Assembly (NCBI RefSeq): GCF_002277025.1
Contig: NZ_NIWD01000003.1
Coordinates: forward strand, 114,413 to 160,713
Reading direction: 5' to 3'
Length of the DNA: 46,301 nt
Origin: Sphingopyxis sp. GW247-27LB
GTDB taxonomy: Bacteria > Pseudomonadota > Alphaproteobacteria > Sphingomonadales > Sphingomonadaceae
Both the position numbers and the translations under genes were made by a program. The notes under the pieces were generated by a model that was not told the origin of the DNA, searched no databases, and saw only the letters and a program-made list of their open reading frames with translations. Every line of letters begins with the position of its first letter. The stretch's first letter is position 1. Positions 17,652 to 25,887 of this stretch are shown in pieces.

Positions 17652-18033
17652 TCGTCGTCGGCCCTATCCGCGATCATGCTTTTTTTGAGCAACCGGTTTT
17701 CCAGCGTCAGATTGGCCACGCATTCCTTAAGGGCACGGGCTTCGCGGCGCAGGTCGTGCACCTCGCCGGTGGTCGCGGCACGGGCGGTGTCGCCCGCCAA
17801 GCGCCGCTTGCCCGCCTCCATGAACTCCTTCGACCACGTGTAATACAAGCTCTGGGCGATGACATCCTTGCAGCACAGCTCGGCGATGCTGTCCTCGCCG
17901 CGCAGGCCTTCCAGCACGATCCTGATTTTGTCCTCTGCAGAGAAGTGCCGGCGCGTCGCACGCCGTATGTCCTTCACCAGCCGCTCAGCAGGGGCCTTCG
18001 GCGCCGATTTTTTCAAGGAGGATTGGGCTTCAT
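17648..18033 (-). pseudogene. IS3-family OrfA, frameshifted at its start
   Basis: OrfA of the same element: an HTH_Tnp_1 helix-turn-helix with RRHFSAEDKIRIVLEGLRGE and AELCCKDVIAQSLYYTWSKE, then a leucine-zipper stretch containing RREARALKECVANLTLENRL. The natural ATG at 18033 reads MKPNPP and then a stop, because one A is missing from a run that should read CCCAAATCC; the open frame at 17648-18016 starts after this lesion. A seven-A run (17680-17686 on the plus strand as T) near the end resembles an IS3 slippage site, but the -1 frame is closed by stops here. Confidence 0.8.
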
Positions 18034-18074
18034 CCTCGTTCCTTAGTCACTACGACGAAGCCCAAATCCTCCTT
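18015..18074. repeat. Inverted repeat at the IS3 relic end
   Basis: AAGGAGGATTGGGCTTC (18015-18031) faces GAAGCCCAAATCCTCCTT (18057-18074), differing by one base (the missing A). The outer arm is presumably the terminal inverted repeat of the element and the inner arm the first codons of orfA. The outer end marks the right boundary of the relic, at about 18075. Confidence 0.6.
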
Positions 18075-18075
18075 A

Positions 18076-18506
18076 AATCACAACCTCAAATCTGTGCCAT
18101 TGGTGCTGACGGCGGACAGCACCGGCAATCCGCCCTCACATGAAGCGCTCGGGTTGAGCCATGTCGGTCTCCACGCAGAGGTTCGTTTCTTGGTAGACAA
18201 CTCGTTGCACGAAATAGCTCGTCGGTCAATTGGCGCTGGCACGCGAAGCCAAGAGCGGCCCGCCTCGCGGGAGGGCGCTCACCGCCGAACGATTGCCGGC
18301 TCGATCGGACTATTCTGCAACACGGCGGGAGGCAGGTAGGGCTCCGTGCCGCGATATTCGCAATTAGTTAGCCGTCAGTGCTGGCAACCTGATGCAGCGG
18401 GGGCAGAACGGCCGCGGCGCGCCGCCTCAGACGCGAGCGGTGCCAGTTGGGGATATCGGCTTGCTGACGATGAATGGCGTCGGCCATTTCAAATCTTCCA
18501 CGGCTC
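18076..18506. other. Intergenic stretch, no supported gene
   Basis: Between the IS3 relic and the MarR gene stop. Short open frames on both strands have no recognisable family sequence. A small CCCGC/GCGGG dyad lies near 18260. It may hold the other flank of the interrupted catabolic operon, but I see no dehydrogenase sequence in it. Confidence 0.4.
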
Positions 18507-19028
18507 CTATCGAGGAGGCATGTCTTCCGATCCGCTTTCGAGATTGCCGGACATTTTCGTCAGCAATGAGCGCATCGCGCGTATCTCAGTTGGGGAAATC
18601 ATATGGAGCAGTCGCGCGTAGATCATGTCGGCTTCGGCGCGCAGCTGAGGCAGGATTTCGATCGCTCGGGGCAAAAGATGAAGTTCCCAGACGCGCCGGT
18701 CGCCCTTGGCAGCGCGCCGTTCCGCGAGCACCATTCTTTCCAGCTGGTCGACAACATGGCCAACGCTGGCACGCTCCAGTTCGAGGCATTTGGAGAGGTC
18801 GGTTTGGGTCATGCCCGGGGTCCGATAGATATAGACGAGCGCGCGCCACTGGGTTCGCGTCAATCCGAAGCGCGCCGTTGAGGCATCAAACTTCCGACGC
18901 AGTTTGCGGGGCACTTCCTCGATGAGAAAGACAAACTCGTCTGAGGCCGTCAGAAGACTTTTCGCGGGAGAGATGCCGCTTGTATTGCGAGGTTCAACCA
19001 TCGTCATGGACTGTAGAGCCAACATCAT
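18507..19028 (-). CDS. MarR-family transcriptional regulator
   Basis: A 173-residue winged-helix regulator with the MarR core: FGLTRTQWRALVYIYRTPGM, TQTDLSKCLELERASVGHVV, and the wing region ERRAAKGDRRVWELHLLPRA. The likely start is the ATG pair at 19025-19028 with AAGGG some 12 bases upstream; internal Met codons lack ribosome sites. It is divergent from an alpha/beta hydrolase 47 bp away, with an inverted ATCATAT/ATATGAT repeat between them, so repression of the hydrolase-thioesterase pair is the simplest reading. Confidence 0.9.
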   Translation of the reverse strand: MMLALQSMTMVEPRNTSGISPAKSLLTASDEFVFLIEEVPRKLRRKFDASTARFGLTRTQWRALVYIYRTPGMTQTDLSKCLELERASVGHVVDQLERMVLAERRAAKGDRRVWELHLLPRAIEILPQLRAEADMIYARLLHMISPTEIRAMRSLLTKMSGNLESGSEDMPPR

Positions 19029-19069
19029 ATTCTGAAAACCCTTTACTGTAAGATATGATATAGTATGAT
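19024..19069. promoter_or_regulatory. Candidate MarR operator
   Basis: ATCATAT (19024-19030) and ATATGAT (19053-19059) form an inverted repeat, and a further ATGAT occurs at 19065-19069, all in the AT-rich divergent promoter. The first arm overlaps the MarR start codons. The sequence is seen; binding is inferred. Confidence 0.4.
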
Positions 19070-19075
19070 CGTGGA

Positions 19076-19954
19076 ATGATTGATCAGTCGATCACGCTTG
19101 CCGGGAAAGCGGGCCATGAAATCGCAGCGTCGGTTGATGGCCCGGAACTCGGATTACCGGTAATCCTCGCGCACGGCGGCGGACAGACCCGAAGGGCATG
19201 GAGGGCGGTAGCCCACCGGCTCGCGAGCCATGGTTTCCGGACCATCGCAGTCGATATGCGCGGGCACGGCGAGAGTGCATGGGCCAGCGACGGAGCCTAT
19301 GATATCTCCGATTTTGCGGCCGATCTCGTCGAGATCGCTGCGGCGACGGCGAGCAAACCGGCGCTGATTGGCGCGTCTCTTGGTGGCCTGGCCGGGATCA
19401 TCGCCGAGGGAAAATGCGCACCGGGAAGTTTCGGATCGCTGACGCTGGTCGACGTCACACCTCAGATGGAACCGAGCGGCGTCGCCCGCGTGGTCGGTTT
19501 CATGGCGGCGCATGCGCGCGATGGTTTTGCGTCGGTGGAAGAGGCCGCACAGGTCATTGCCGACTATCTGCCCCATCGCCCCAGCCGGAAGGCTTCGGCC
19601 GGGCTAGCACACTATCTGCGCCGCAAGGACGATGAACGCTTCTATTGGCACTGGGACCCCGCCTTCATCGAAAGAGTGACGCAGCAGGGCGGCGGCGTTT
19701 CCAGCGACCATGGCCGCACCGAGCTCAGCGCGGCCGCTGCCTGCTTGACCTTGCCGGTGCATCTGATCCGCGGCGGGTCAAGCGATCTCGTCTCGCTGGA
19801 AGCCGTCAAGCATTTCCAGGGCCTTGTCCCTCATATGGCGTATAGCGACATTGCGAATGCGACTCATATGGTGGTGGGGGACGAGAACGACGCTTTCGGG
19901 CAATCGATCCTAGAGTTTTTGCTCGGCATCCATGAAGCGGAAATGAAATCATGA
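19076..19954 (+). CDS. Alpha/beta-fold hydrolase
   Basis: A 292-residue hydrolase. LPVILAHGGGQTRRAW gives the oxyanion loop, AVDMRGHGESAWASDG follows, GASLGGLAG places the nucleophile Ser near 101, GGSSDLVSLEA holds the probable acid, and ATHMVVGDENDAF the His. No signal peptide. The start codon lies 47 bp from the divergent MarR gene with a poor ribosome site. It overlaps the thioesterase gene by four bases. Esterase, C-C hydrolase and epoxide hydrolase activities all remain open. Confidence 0.88.
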   Translation: MIDQSITLAGKAGHEIAASVDGPELGLPVILAHGGGQTRRAWRAVAHRLASHGFRTIAVDMRGHGESAWASDGAYDISDFAADLVEIAAATASKPALIGASLGGLAGIIAEGKCAPGSFGSLTLVDVTPQMEPSGVARVVGFMAAHARDGFASVEEAAQVIADYLPHRPSRKASAGLAHYLRRKDDERFYWHWDPAFIERVTQQGGGVSSDHGRTELSAAAACLTLPVHLIRGGSSDLVSLEAVKHFQGLVPHMAYSDIANATHMVVGDENDAFGQSILEFLLGIHEAEMKS

Positions 19955-20361
19955 ATGCCCCCGCCGTCCCGGGGCTTGAGGAATTACGTGACCTATTGGC
20001 GCTGGCCCCTTTTCACCGCTGGCTCGGGCTCAGCATCGCTGAGGTCGGCGCCAACGAGTTGGTGATCTCCATGCCTTGGCGAGACGAAATCATCTCAAAT
20101 CCGACGGTCGGCGCGGCGCATGGTGGCATCGTATCGGCTTTGATCGATCTGACCGGCCTCTATACGATCATCGCGATGGGGGGTGCTGCGCGGGCGACGG
20201 CGGACCTCCATGTGGATTTTCACCGACCGGCCAAGCTGGGGCCGCTTCGCGCGATCGGCAGCCCGGTGAAATTAGGGCGGCAGATAAGCGTCGCGGCTAC
20301 CCGGATCCTAGCCGCAGACGGAACCTTGGTGGCGAGTGGTAGAGGGGCCTACGTCGCCTGA
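19951..20361 (+). CDS. PaaI-type hotdog thioesterase
   Basis: A 136-residue single-hotdog protein with the PaaI/acyl-CoA thioesterase pattern: NPTVGAAHGGIVSALIDLTG (HGG-x-x-x-x-L-D motif), ARATADLHVDFHRPAKLGPL, and a C-terminal strand ending ASGRGAYVA. It would release CoA from an aromatic or medium-length acyl-CoA. Its ATG overlaps the hydrolase stop (ATGA), so the two are co-translated under the MarR-controlled promoter. Confidence 0.9.
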   Translation: MNAPAVPGLEELRDLLALAPFHRWLGLSIAEVGANELVISMPWRDEIISNPTVGAAHGGIVSALIDLTGLYTIIAMGGAARATADLHVDFHRPAKLGPLRAIGSPVKLGRQISVAATRILAADGTLVASGRGAYVA

Positions 20362-20588
20362 TAACCGCCCGAGGCGAGCCAATCTGCGCGGCCAGATGCA
20401 TGCCCAGCAGCTTTCGGAGCCGAGGCAGTGGCGGCAGCGACACGCTTTTTGGCGACGTGTCCCTAGGCCGAACCCACGACCGGACGGCCGCGCATCGGCC
20501 ATTCAGTCAAATCGGCTCCCTGCCGGTCACACGCGGGTTTGGCCGCTCGCCTTTGAGCCGTCGACTTTGCCTAGTCCGACAGGCCAGC

Positions 20589-20627
20589 CACGCAGCGCAT
20601 GGAGATCAAGTTCTCCTGTGCTGCGTG
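20589..20627. terminator. Stem-loop between convergent genes
   Basis: CACGCAGC (20589-20596) pairs with GCTGCGTG (20620-20627), and GGAGA with TCTCC inside it, giving an almost continuous stem of about 15 pairs around a short loop. It lies between the convergent thioesterase and serine hydrolase genes. No U-tract follows on either strand, so it may be a hairpin terminator of weak type or a 3'-end stabiliser. Confidence 0.5.
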
Positions 20628-20646
20628 ACTAGACTGCTGGGTCAGG

Positions 20647-21879
20647 TCAGGGCGCCGGGGTGCGATTCGCGATCGCATCCTCGATCAGATCCTGCATGAC
20701 CTGTTCGAGCTCGACGCCTTTCCGGTCGCCTCCGCTCGATATTTCGGTGGCGATCAAAGCGTAATAGCCGGTCTCGCGATCGATCCAGCCGGTCCAACCA
20801 TAGGCACCCGGTGAGGAATTGATCTTGGACGTCGCGCAGGCCGAAGGCGTGTCGCATTCGACAAAGGAGCCGAGCGCATATTCCCAATTGCCCGCGCTCG
20901 CCGGCACGAAAACGCGCGGCAAGCCTGCGGTACGTTGCTGGGTGAAGCTTGTCATATCGGTAATAAAGCTGCCGCCAAGGAAGGCACGCAGAAGTTTCGC
21001 ATAGTCGCGCGGCGTCGAATAGGCGCCGCCCGCGACCCACGGGTTGGTGGGAGCGCTTCCCGCAGGGTCATACCAGGTCGTGCTCGTCATCCCGAGCGGG
21101 GTCGTCACATGCTGCGCGAACAGTTCGTGAAAATTGCGCTGGCGTGCCGGTGACGTGCCGGGCGCAATGCTTATATCCTTTGCCTCCAGATAGGCAGCGG
21201 CGACCTGAAGGCCGTGCGGTCCATAGCTATATTGCGCGCCGGGCGCGTTGCCCGGGCGCAAAATATCATAGCGCAAATCGTGGATGCTCTTCGCGCAATT
21301 GTAGAGCGTCATGGCCGGAAGCAGCTGACAGCCGCCAACGAGCGGGCTCGCATTGAAGCCCGACGTCATCGACAGCGCATGCTTGAGTTGGACATCCTTC
21401 TTCGTTCCGATCGTGGTCCAGAAGGCAAGCGGCGGCCGCATCGGATCGTCGAGCGTCGCGATGCCAGCCTGCACCATGCGCATCCCCAGCGCGCCGGCGA
21501 ACCATTTGGAGGCCGACGCAAGCGGGGTCACCCGATCGATACCAAAGCTGCCCTTCTCGTAAGCGAAGAGATAGTCGGGATCCGAAGCATTCCCGACGAT
21601 GAAATAGCCGTTATCGACCTCGGTATCAGCGTCGATTGCCGACTGTAACGCGGTCCAGTCATAGGTATAACCGCCGACGGTGGCCGAAAGGCTGGCGGCC
21701 GCGGGCGCCGATGCCGCCGACGTCGACGCTTTAGCAGCGGGCGCCGCAGGCGGAAGCTGCACCATGGGACGCGCCTCGCCGCCGCCGTTGCCCCCGAACC
21801 CGCCCTGCGCCGCAAAGGCCGCAGCCCCAGCCATCGCCGCACCAGCGGCAAGCCACATCCATTTCGTTCTTCCAGCCAT
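20647..21879 (-). CDS. Exported SxxK serine hydrolase (beta-lactamase family)
   Basis: A 410-residue class C beta-lactamase/EstB/NylB-like hydrolase. An N-terminal hydrophobic segment (LAAGAAMAGAAAFAA) is followed by a Gly/Ala/Pro-rich linker to about residue 65, then the catalytic domain. TPLASASKWFAGALG provides Ser-x-x-Lys at 122-125, AQYSYGPHGLQVAAAY the Tyr motif, and AYGWTGWIDRETGYYALI the C-terminal strand. The start at 21879 follows GGGAGAGAG. Probably periplasmic or membrane-tethered. It is the last gene of the minus-strand group behind the TonB receptor, suggesting ester or amide cleavage of an imported substrate; the substrate is unknown. Confidence 0.85.
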   Translation of the reverse strand: MAGRTKWMWLAAGAAMAGAAAFAAQGGFGGNGGGEARPMVQLPPAAPAAKASTSAASAPAAASLSATVGGYTYDWTALQSAIDADTEVDNGYFIVGNASDPDYLFAYEKGSFGIDRVTPLASASKWFAGALGMRMVQAGIATLDDPMRPPLAFWTTIGTKKDVQLKHALSMTSGFNASPLVGGCQLLPAMTLYNCAKSIHDLRYDILRPGNAPGAQYSYGPHGLQVAAAYLEAKDISIAPGTSPARQRNFHELFAQHVTTPLGMTSTTWYDPAGSAPTNPWVAGGAYSTPRDYAKLLRAFLGGSFITDMTSFTQQRTAGLPRVFVPASAGNWEYALGSFVECDTPSACATSKINSSPGAYGWTGWIDRETGYYALIATEISSGGDRKGVELEQVMQDLIEDAIANRTPAP

Positions 21880-21940
21880 TTTCTCTCTCCCAGCTTCGTT
21901 GCACATCGTCGAAACGGAGGGCCTAGCGCGGCCGGACGGG

Positions 21941-23488
21941 CTAGGGCCTGGGCTGGCCGTTCCCGAAGTGAACATTGAGCAGATGGTCGAGCTGCGCCTT
22001 GCGAAAGCCGGCGACGACGCCAGACTCGGGCGCAAATTTTGCGAGACGGTCGCTTGCCGCATCGTAACGCGGCCAGTCGCGAACGAGTGCGCAGCCAGGA
22101 ACGCCCGTCTTGGCGAAGCCAACCCAGCAGGCGGCGATGCCTTCGCCGAAGCGGCGATCCTCGTCACCGACGGCGCCGGCGACCGACGCGAAATAGTCGA
22201 GCGTCCCGAACAGATAGGGGATTTCAGACCCGTGCGCGGCGCCCTTGGCGCGGTCGCGCCGCGCCGCTGCGACATAGTCGAAATGATAGAGATACGAAGG
22301 CGCCCCTCCCGCCGTCCGGGCCGCGAGCCAGCGCGCCGGGGCGACGAACCAGGCGTCGCCCAACACCTGGCGCGCCAGTTCATCATCGGCCAGCCCCATG
22401 CCATAGGCGGCCCGGCCCGCCGCCTGGTCGCGCCCTAGATAGGCGAGCGCGGCGGATGGCGGCACGCCCATGGCAAGGATGACGCTCGCCTCGTTGCTGT
22501 TCGCGCCGACGAGGAGCGGAACGTCGATCGGCTCGCTACGCGCAAAGACGCGCCAAGGCGCTTCGCGTACCAGGTCGCCGTCGAGGATGGGGCCGGTCAT
22601 CGCGCCCGGCGTCCGGACCTCGCCAGCGGCAACGAGCGCGGCGGCGGGCAGCGCGCGAAGCGCGTCGAGCGATGCTGAAGGCGGCGCACCTGCGCGCGCT
22701 GCCAACGCCGCGCCTAGCGCTTCTTGCTCGCCAAGCGGGCGCGGATCGAGGAGACCAACGCCCGACTGAACGATCGCCTTGGCGAACAGGCCTTTGGCTT
22801 CGGGCTGGGCAAGGATCGTCGTCACTCCGATCGCCCCGGCGGATTCGCCGAACAAGGTGATCTGGCGCGGATCGCCACCAAATGCGGCGATATTTTTCTT
22901 CACCCACCGCAGGGCGGCCAATTGGTCCATCAGGCCGTAATTGGCGAGCGCCTCGCCGCGCGGCTTGGCCGCGCTGAGCGCGGGATGGGCGAAATAACCG
23001 AGCGCGCCCAACCGATAGTTGATCGTCACCAAAACCACACCTTGCCGCGCGAAGGCGGTGCCGTCGAAAACCGGGAAGGTGCCCGAACCGACCACATGGG
23101 CGCCGCCATGGATCCAGACCATCACTGGCAGCTTTCGCGCCCCCGCCGGGCGCCAGATGTTCAGCTGGAGGCAATCCTCAGACTGATGCTCGGCTACCCC
23201 GCCCGCGACAAGTGCGGGGCGCACCGTCTGCGGACAAGCCGGGCCGAGTTTTGCGGCATCGCGGACGCCCCGCCAGCGCGGCGGTGCCTGCGGCGCCCGC
23301 CAGCGAAGAGCGCCGACCGGTGCGGCGGCGAAAGGAATATCAAGGAAGCGCTCGACGTCCCCCGTGCGCGCGCCCGCAAGGCGCCCCTGCGCGATTGTCG
23401 CCGCGGGGGCCGTCTCCGCCGCCGCGACAGACACCGATCCGGTCAGCATCGCGGCACCGAACAGTGCTGCCATCACCAAATGCCGCAT
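21941..23488 (-). CDS. Exported type-B carboxylesterase
   Basis: A 515-residue carboxylesterase/cholinesterase-family enzyme with a signal peptide (MAALFGAAMLTGSVSVAAAE). EDCLQLNIWRPAG and VMVWIHGGAHVVGSG are family signatures, FGESAGAIG places the nucleophile Ser near 216, a Glu is expected in ANSNEASVIL, and AAHGSEIPYLFG contains the His. Full length. It lies 61 bp before the serine hydrolase start and 55 bp after the TonB receptor stop. The fumonisin esterase FumD of Sphingopyxis belongs to the same family, but none of the other fumonisin genes is present. Confidence 0.92.
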   Translation of the reverse strand: MRHLVMAALFGAAMLTGSVSVAAAETAPAATIAQGRLAGARTGDVERFLDIPFAAAPVGALRWRAPQAPPRWRGVRDAAKLGPACPQTVRPALVAGGVAEHQSEDCLQLNIWRPAGARKLPVMVWIHGGAHVVGSGTFPVFDGTAFARQGVVLVTINYRLGALGYFAHPALSAAKPRGEALANYGLMDQLAALRWVKKNIAAFGGDPRQITLFGESAGAIGVTTILAQPEAKGLFAKAIVQSGVGLLDPRPLGEQEALGAALAARAGAPPSASLDALRALPAAALVAAGEVRTPGAMTGPILDGDLVREAPWRVFARSEPIDVPLLVGANSNEASVILAMGVPPSAALAYLGRDQAAGRAAYGMGLADDELARQVLGDAWFVAPARWLAARTAGGAPSYLYHFDYVAAARRDRAKGAAHGSEIPYLFGTLDYFASVAGAVGDEDRRFGEGIAACWVGFAKTGVPGCALVRDWPRYDAASDRLAKFAPESGVVAGFRKAQLDHLLNVHFGNGQPRP

Positions 23489-23543
23489 TGCGCCCTCCTA
23501 CCCTTCCCGACCAGCGGCTGGAGGCCGCGGACGGGAGCGCGAC

Positions 23544-25781
23544 CTAGAAAGAAATGCGTCCTTCGACGCCGACGACGCGAGGCTGGCTGTACCGGTTGAT
23601 CGTCGGCGCCTGCGCGACGAAATAAACCTTGTCGAAGACGTTGTTCGCGAACGCGCTGACGCTGATCTTGCCGAAGTCGACGCCGACCCGAAGATTGACG
23701 AGGACATAATCATCGAGGTCGACCGAGGTCGCTGTCAGCTCCTGTTTGCCGCCCCATTGACCACTGATCAGGACATTGCTGGTCAGCGCGACATCCTTGG
23801 TGACCGGGTAGCGCAGATTGAGGTTGGCCGAGGCGAGCCAGTCGGGAACCTGCGCAAGGTCCAGCCCGTCATAGCGGCCGCTCTTGACCTTGCCCTCTTG
23901 CCGCGAGCCACTCAAGGCGAGGCGGCCATTGCCTTCGCCGAGATCGAAGCCCTGGCTATATTCGGCCTCGATACCCCAGCTTTTCGCATCGCCTGCGTTG
24001 GTTAGATAGGCGACCGCGGCGATCGGGCACGCCGGATTGGTGAGCGCGCAGCCATCGTCGACCTGCGCGATCAGGTCTTCAAGCTCGGTGTAATAGCCCG
24101 CGATTGCGAAATAGCCGCGGCGGATCGGACTGCCCTTGATGCCGACTTCGTAAGACGTGCTGTTTTCGTTGCCGAACAGCACCTGCACAGGACTCGGCGC
24201 GCGCGGATCGGAGAGGCGCGTGTTGAACCCGCCGGCCCGATAGCTGCTGCCGACCTTGCCATAGGCGAGGATGTTCGACGTGAGCTTGTACGAGAGGGTC
24301 GCATTGTAGGAGAGATTGTCGGCGTTGATGCTGTCGTCGATGATCCGCGATGGCCCGCCGGTGGGCAGGCCAGTCCCCAAATCGTAAAGCCGCGCCGAGA
24401 TGCTCCGGCTGTCGCGGGTATAGCGCAGTTCGCCGGTCAGGTTGAGGCTGTCGGTGATGTCGAAACCGAGCGAGCCATAGGCCGCATAGCTTTCGAAATG
24501 CAGCCGCGCGGGCGCGATATTGCCCGGCGACGGATTGGCGAGCGTCGGCGTGCGCGTCGTCGCCACCGAGAAATCGCTGTCGAGCAACAGCATTTCGGCG
24601 CCGACCAGCCATGTGAAGCGATCGCTCGCCCCGCTGACATGAATATCCTGCGAAAAATTGTCGGTCGTGTCGACGACGTAGGACGCGGTGCTGGCATCGA
24701 GCGGCGTGAGAGCGCCGATCTGCCCCGCGGCGCGCGCACGCGCCAGCTCGGCGGGGCTGATCGCGTCATTGTCGAGATCATATTCGGACGTGCGCTTGCG
24801 AAAGGAGGTTGTCGACGTCAGGTCGGCACCGCCCAGATCCACGCGGACGAGCGCCTGAAGGCCGTCCACGTCCTGGCTGGCGCGCGGCGCGGTGTTCCAG
24901 GGGTAGCGAAAGCGATCCTGCGTATAACCGCCGGGAAAGCCTGGCGTGCCCGCGGGAATGGATATCTGGTAATGGATCGTCGGCGTGGTCAGCCGCTGGG
25001 TCTCGGCCGTGATGATCGCGTCGACCGGCCCGCGCTTCAGCCGGATCTGGCCGCGCAGTCCGTGGCCCTTCTGCTGGTCGAAATAGACGTCGTTGTCGGG
25101 ATTGTAGAAGAAGCCCTTGTCCTGCTCGACGAGATCGCCGCTGATGCGGATCGCCAGGCCATCGGCGAGCGGGACATTGATCGCGCCCTGCGTCTGGAAG
25201 CTGTTGTTCTCGAAGCCATAGCGCGCGCTCGCCCAGCCCGAGAGATCGAATTCGGGCTCGGCCGAGATGATATTGATCGCGCCGCCGACCGCGTTGCGGC
25301 CGTACAGCGCGCCCTGCGTCCCGCGCAGAACCTCGACGCGGCCGATGTCGAGCAGGTCGAGCCGCGTGAAGTTGCGACCGCCCACCGGACCGCCGGCGAT
25401 ATAGGCACCGTTGCGATAGAGCCCGACGCTCGGGTCGCCATTGGTGGCACGCGCGGTCGACGAAGCGCGGATCGAGATCTCCGACGTGACGGACGAGTTC
25501 AGATTGTTGAAGCGAACGCTTGGCTGATCGGCGAGGAGTTCGCCGCTGCCCGTGGCGCCGCCGCGATCGGTGAGCGACGTGATATCGATGACCGACGCCG
25601 CGGTCGGCACATCGGCCAGCCGCTCTTCGCGGCGGCGCGCCGTTACGACTATGGCGCCGTCATCATCCGCTTCAGCCGCGTCCGGAAGAGCTTCGGACGG
25701 TGCGTCTTGAGCGAAAGCAGGCGGAGCGACGGCTACCCAAATCGCGGCCGTGCAGAAAAGAAGGTTCGCTCTGCGTCCCAT
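23544..25781 (-). CDS. TonB-dependent outer-membrane receptor
   Basis: A 745-residue receptor. A signal peptide ends PPAFA-QDAP, and a TonB-box-like GAIVVTARRREERLADVP follows. The plug contains VGLYRNGAYIAGGPVGGRNF and VEVLRGTQGALYGRNAVGGA; the barrel closes with VNLRVGVDFGKISVSAFANN and an aromatic C-terminal Phe (GRISF). The start at 25781 (MGRRANLLF) is chosen for GGGGAG upstream; two earlier in-frame starts overlap the palindromic operator zone. It imports an unknown ligand across the outer membrane, and its neighbours are exported hydrolases, which fits an uptake-and-degradation locus rather than iron uptake. Confidence 0.93.
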   Translation of the reverse strand: MGRRANLLFCTAAIWVAVAPPAFAQDAPSEALPDAAEADDDGAIVVTARRREERLADVPTAASVIDITSLTDRGGATGSGELLADQPSVRFNNLNSSVTSEISIRASSTARATNGDPSVGLYRNGAYIAGGPVGGRNFTRLDLLDIGRVEVLRGTQGALYGRNAVGGAINIISAEPEFDLSGWASARYGFENNSFQTQGAINVPLADGLAIRISGDLVEQDKGFFYNPDNDVYFDQQKGHGLRGQIRLKRGPVDAIITAETQRLTTPTIHYQISIPAGTPGFPGGYTQDRFRYPWNTAPRASQDVDGLQALVRVDLGGADLTSTTSFRKRTSEYDLDNDAISPAELARARAAGQIGALTPLDASTASYVVDTTDNFSQDIHVSGASDRFTWLVGAEMLLLDSDFSVATTRTPTLANPSPGNIAPARLHFESYAAYGSLGFDITDSLNLTGELRYTRDSRSISARLYDLGTGLPTGGPSRIIDDSINADNLSYNATLSYKLTSNILAYGKVGSSYRAGGFNTRLSDPRAPSPVQVLFGNENSTSYEVGIKGSPIRRGYFAIAGYYTELEDLIAQVDDGCALTNPACPIAAVAYLTNAGDAKSWGIEAEYSQGFDLGEGNGRLALSGSRQEGKVKSGRYDGLDLAQVPDWLASANLNLRYPVTKDVALTSNVLISGQWGGKQELTATSVDLDDYVLVNLRVGVDFGKISVSAFANNVFDKVYFVAQAPTINRYSQPRVVGVEGRISF

Positions 25782-25811
25782 GGTCACTCTCCCCATCTTG
25801 TTATCGCAATT

Positions 25812-25823
25812 ATTATCGATAAT
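25812..25823. promoter_or_regulatory. ATTATCGATAAT operator before the TonB receptor
   Basis: A perfect 12-bp palindrome 31 bp upstream of the receptor start. The identical 12-mer occurs at 28013-28024 in the promoter of the GntR gene and the divergent hydrolase. Two copies in front of three transcription starts next to a GntR gene mark it as the probable regulator site. Confidence 0.65.
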
Positions 25824-25887
25824 TTTGTGCAAAACCGTCGGCAAGTCAAGCCGGAAAGCGCAATGTCTTTGCAGGTGGTTCGCTGGT

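Noticed and set aside
17679..17686. Functional A7G slippage site for an IS3 OrfAB fusion
   Set aside because: The run is there, but the -1 frame meets TAG and TAA before OrfB, and OrfB itself has a second stop, so no fusion can be made.
20647..25781. Fumonisin-type degradation cluster (TonB receptor next to a type-B carboxylesterase)
   Set aside because: No aminotransferase, alcohol or aldehyde dehydrogenase or permease of that cluster is present; the neighbours are SxxK hydrolases and an M28-like protein.
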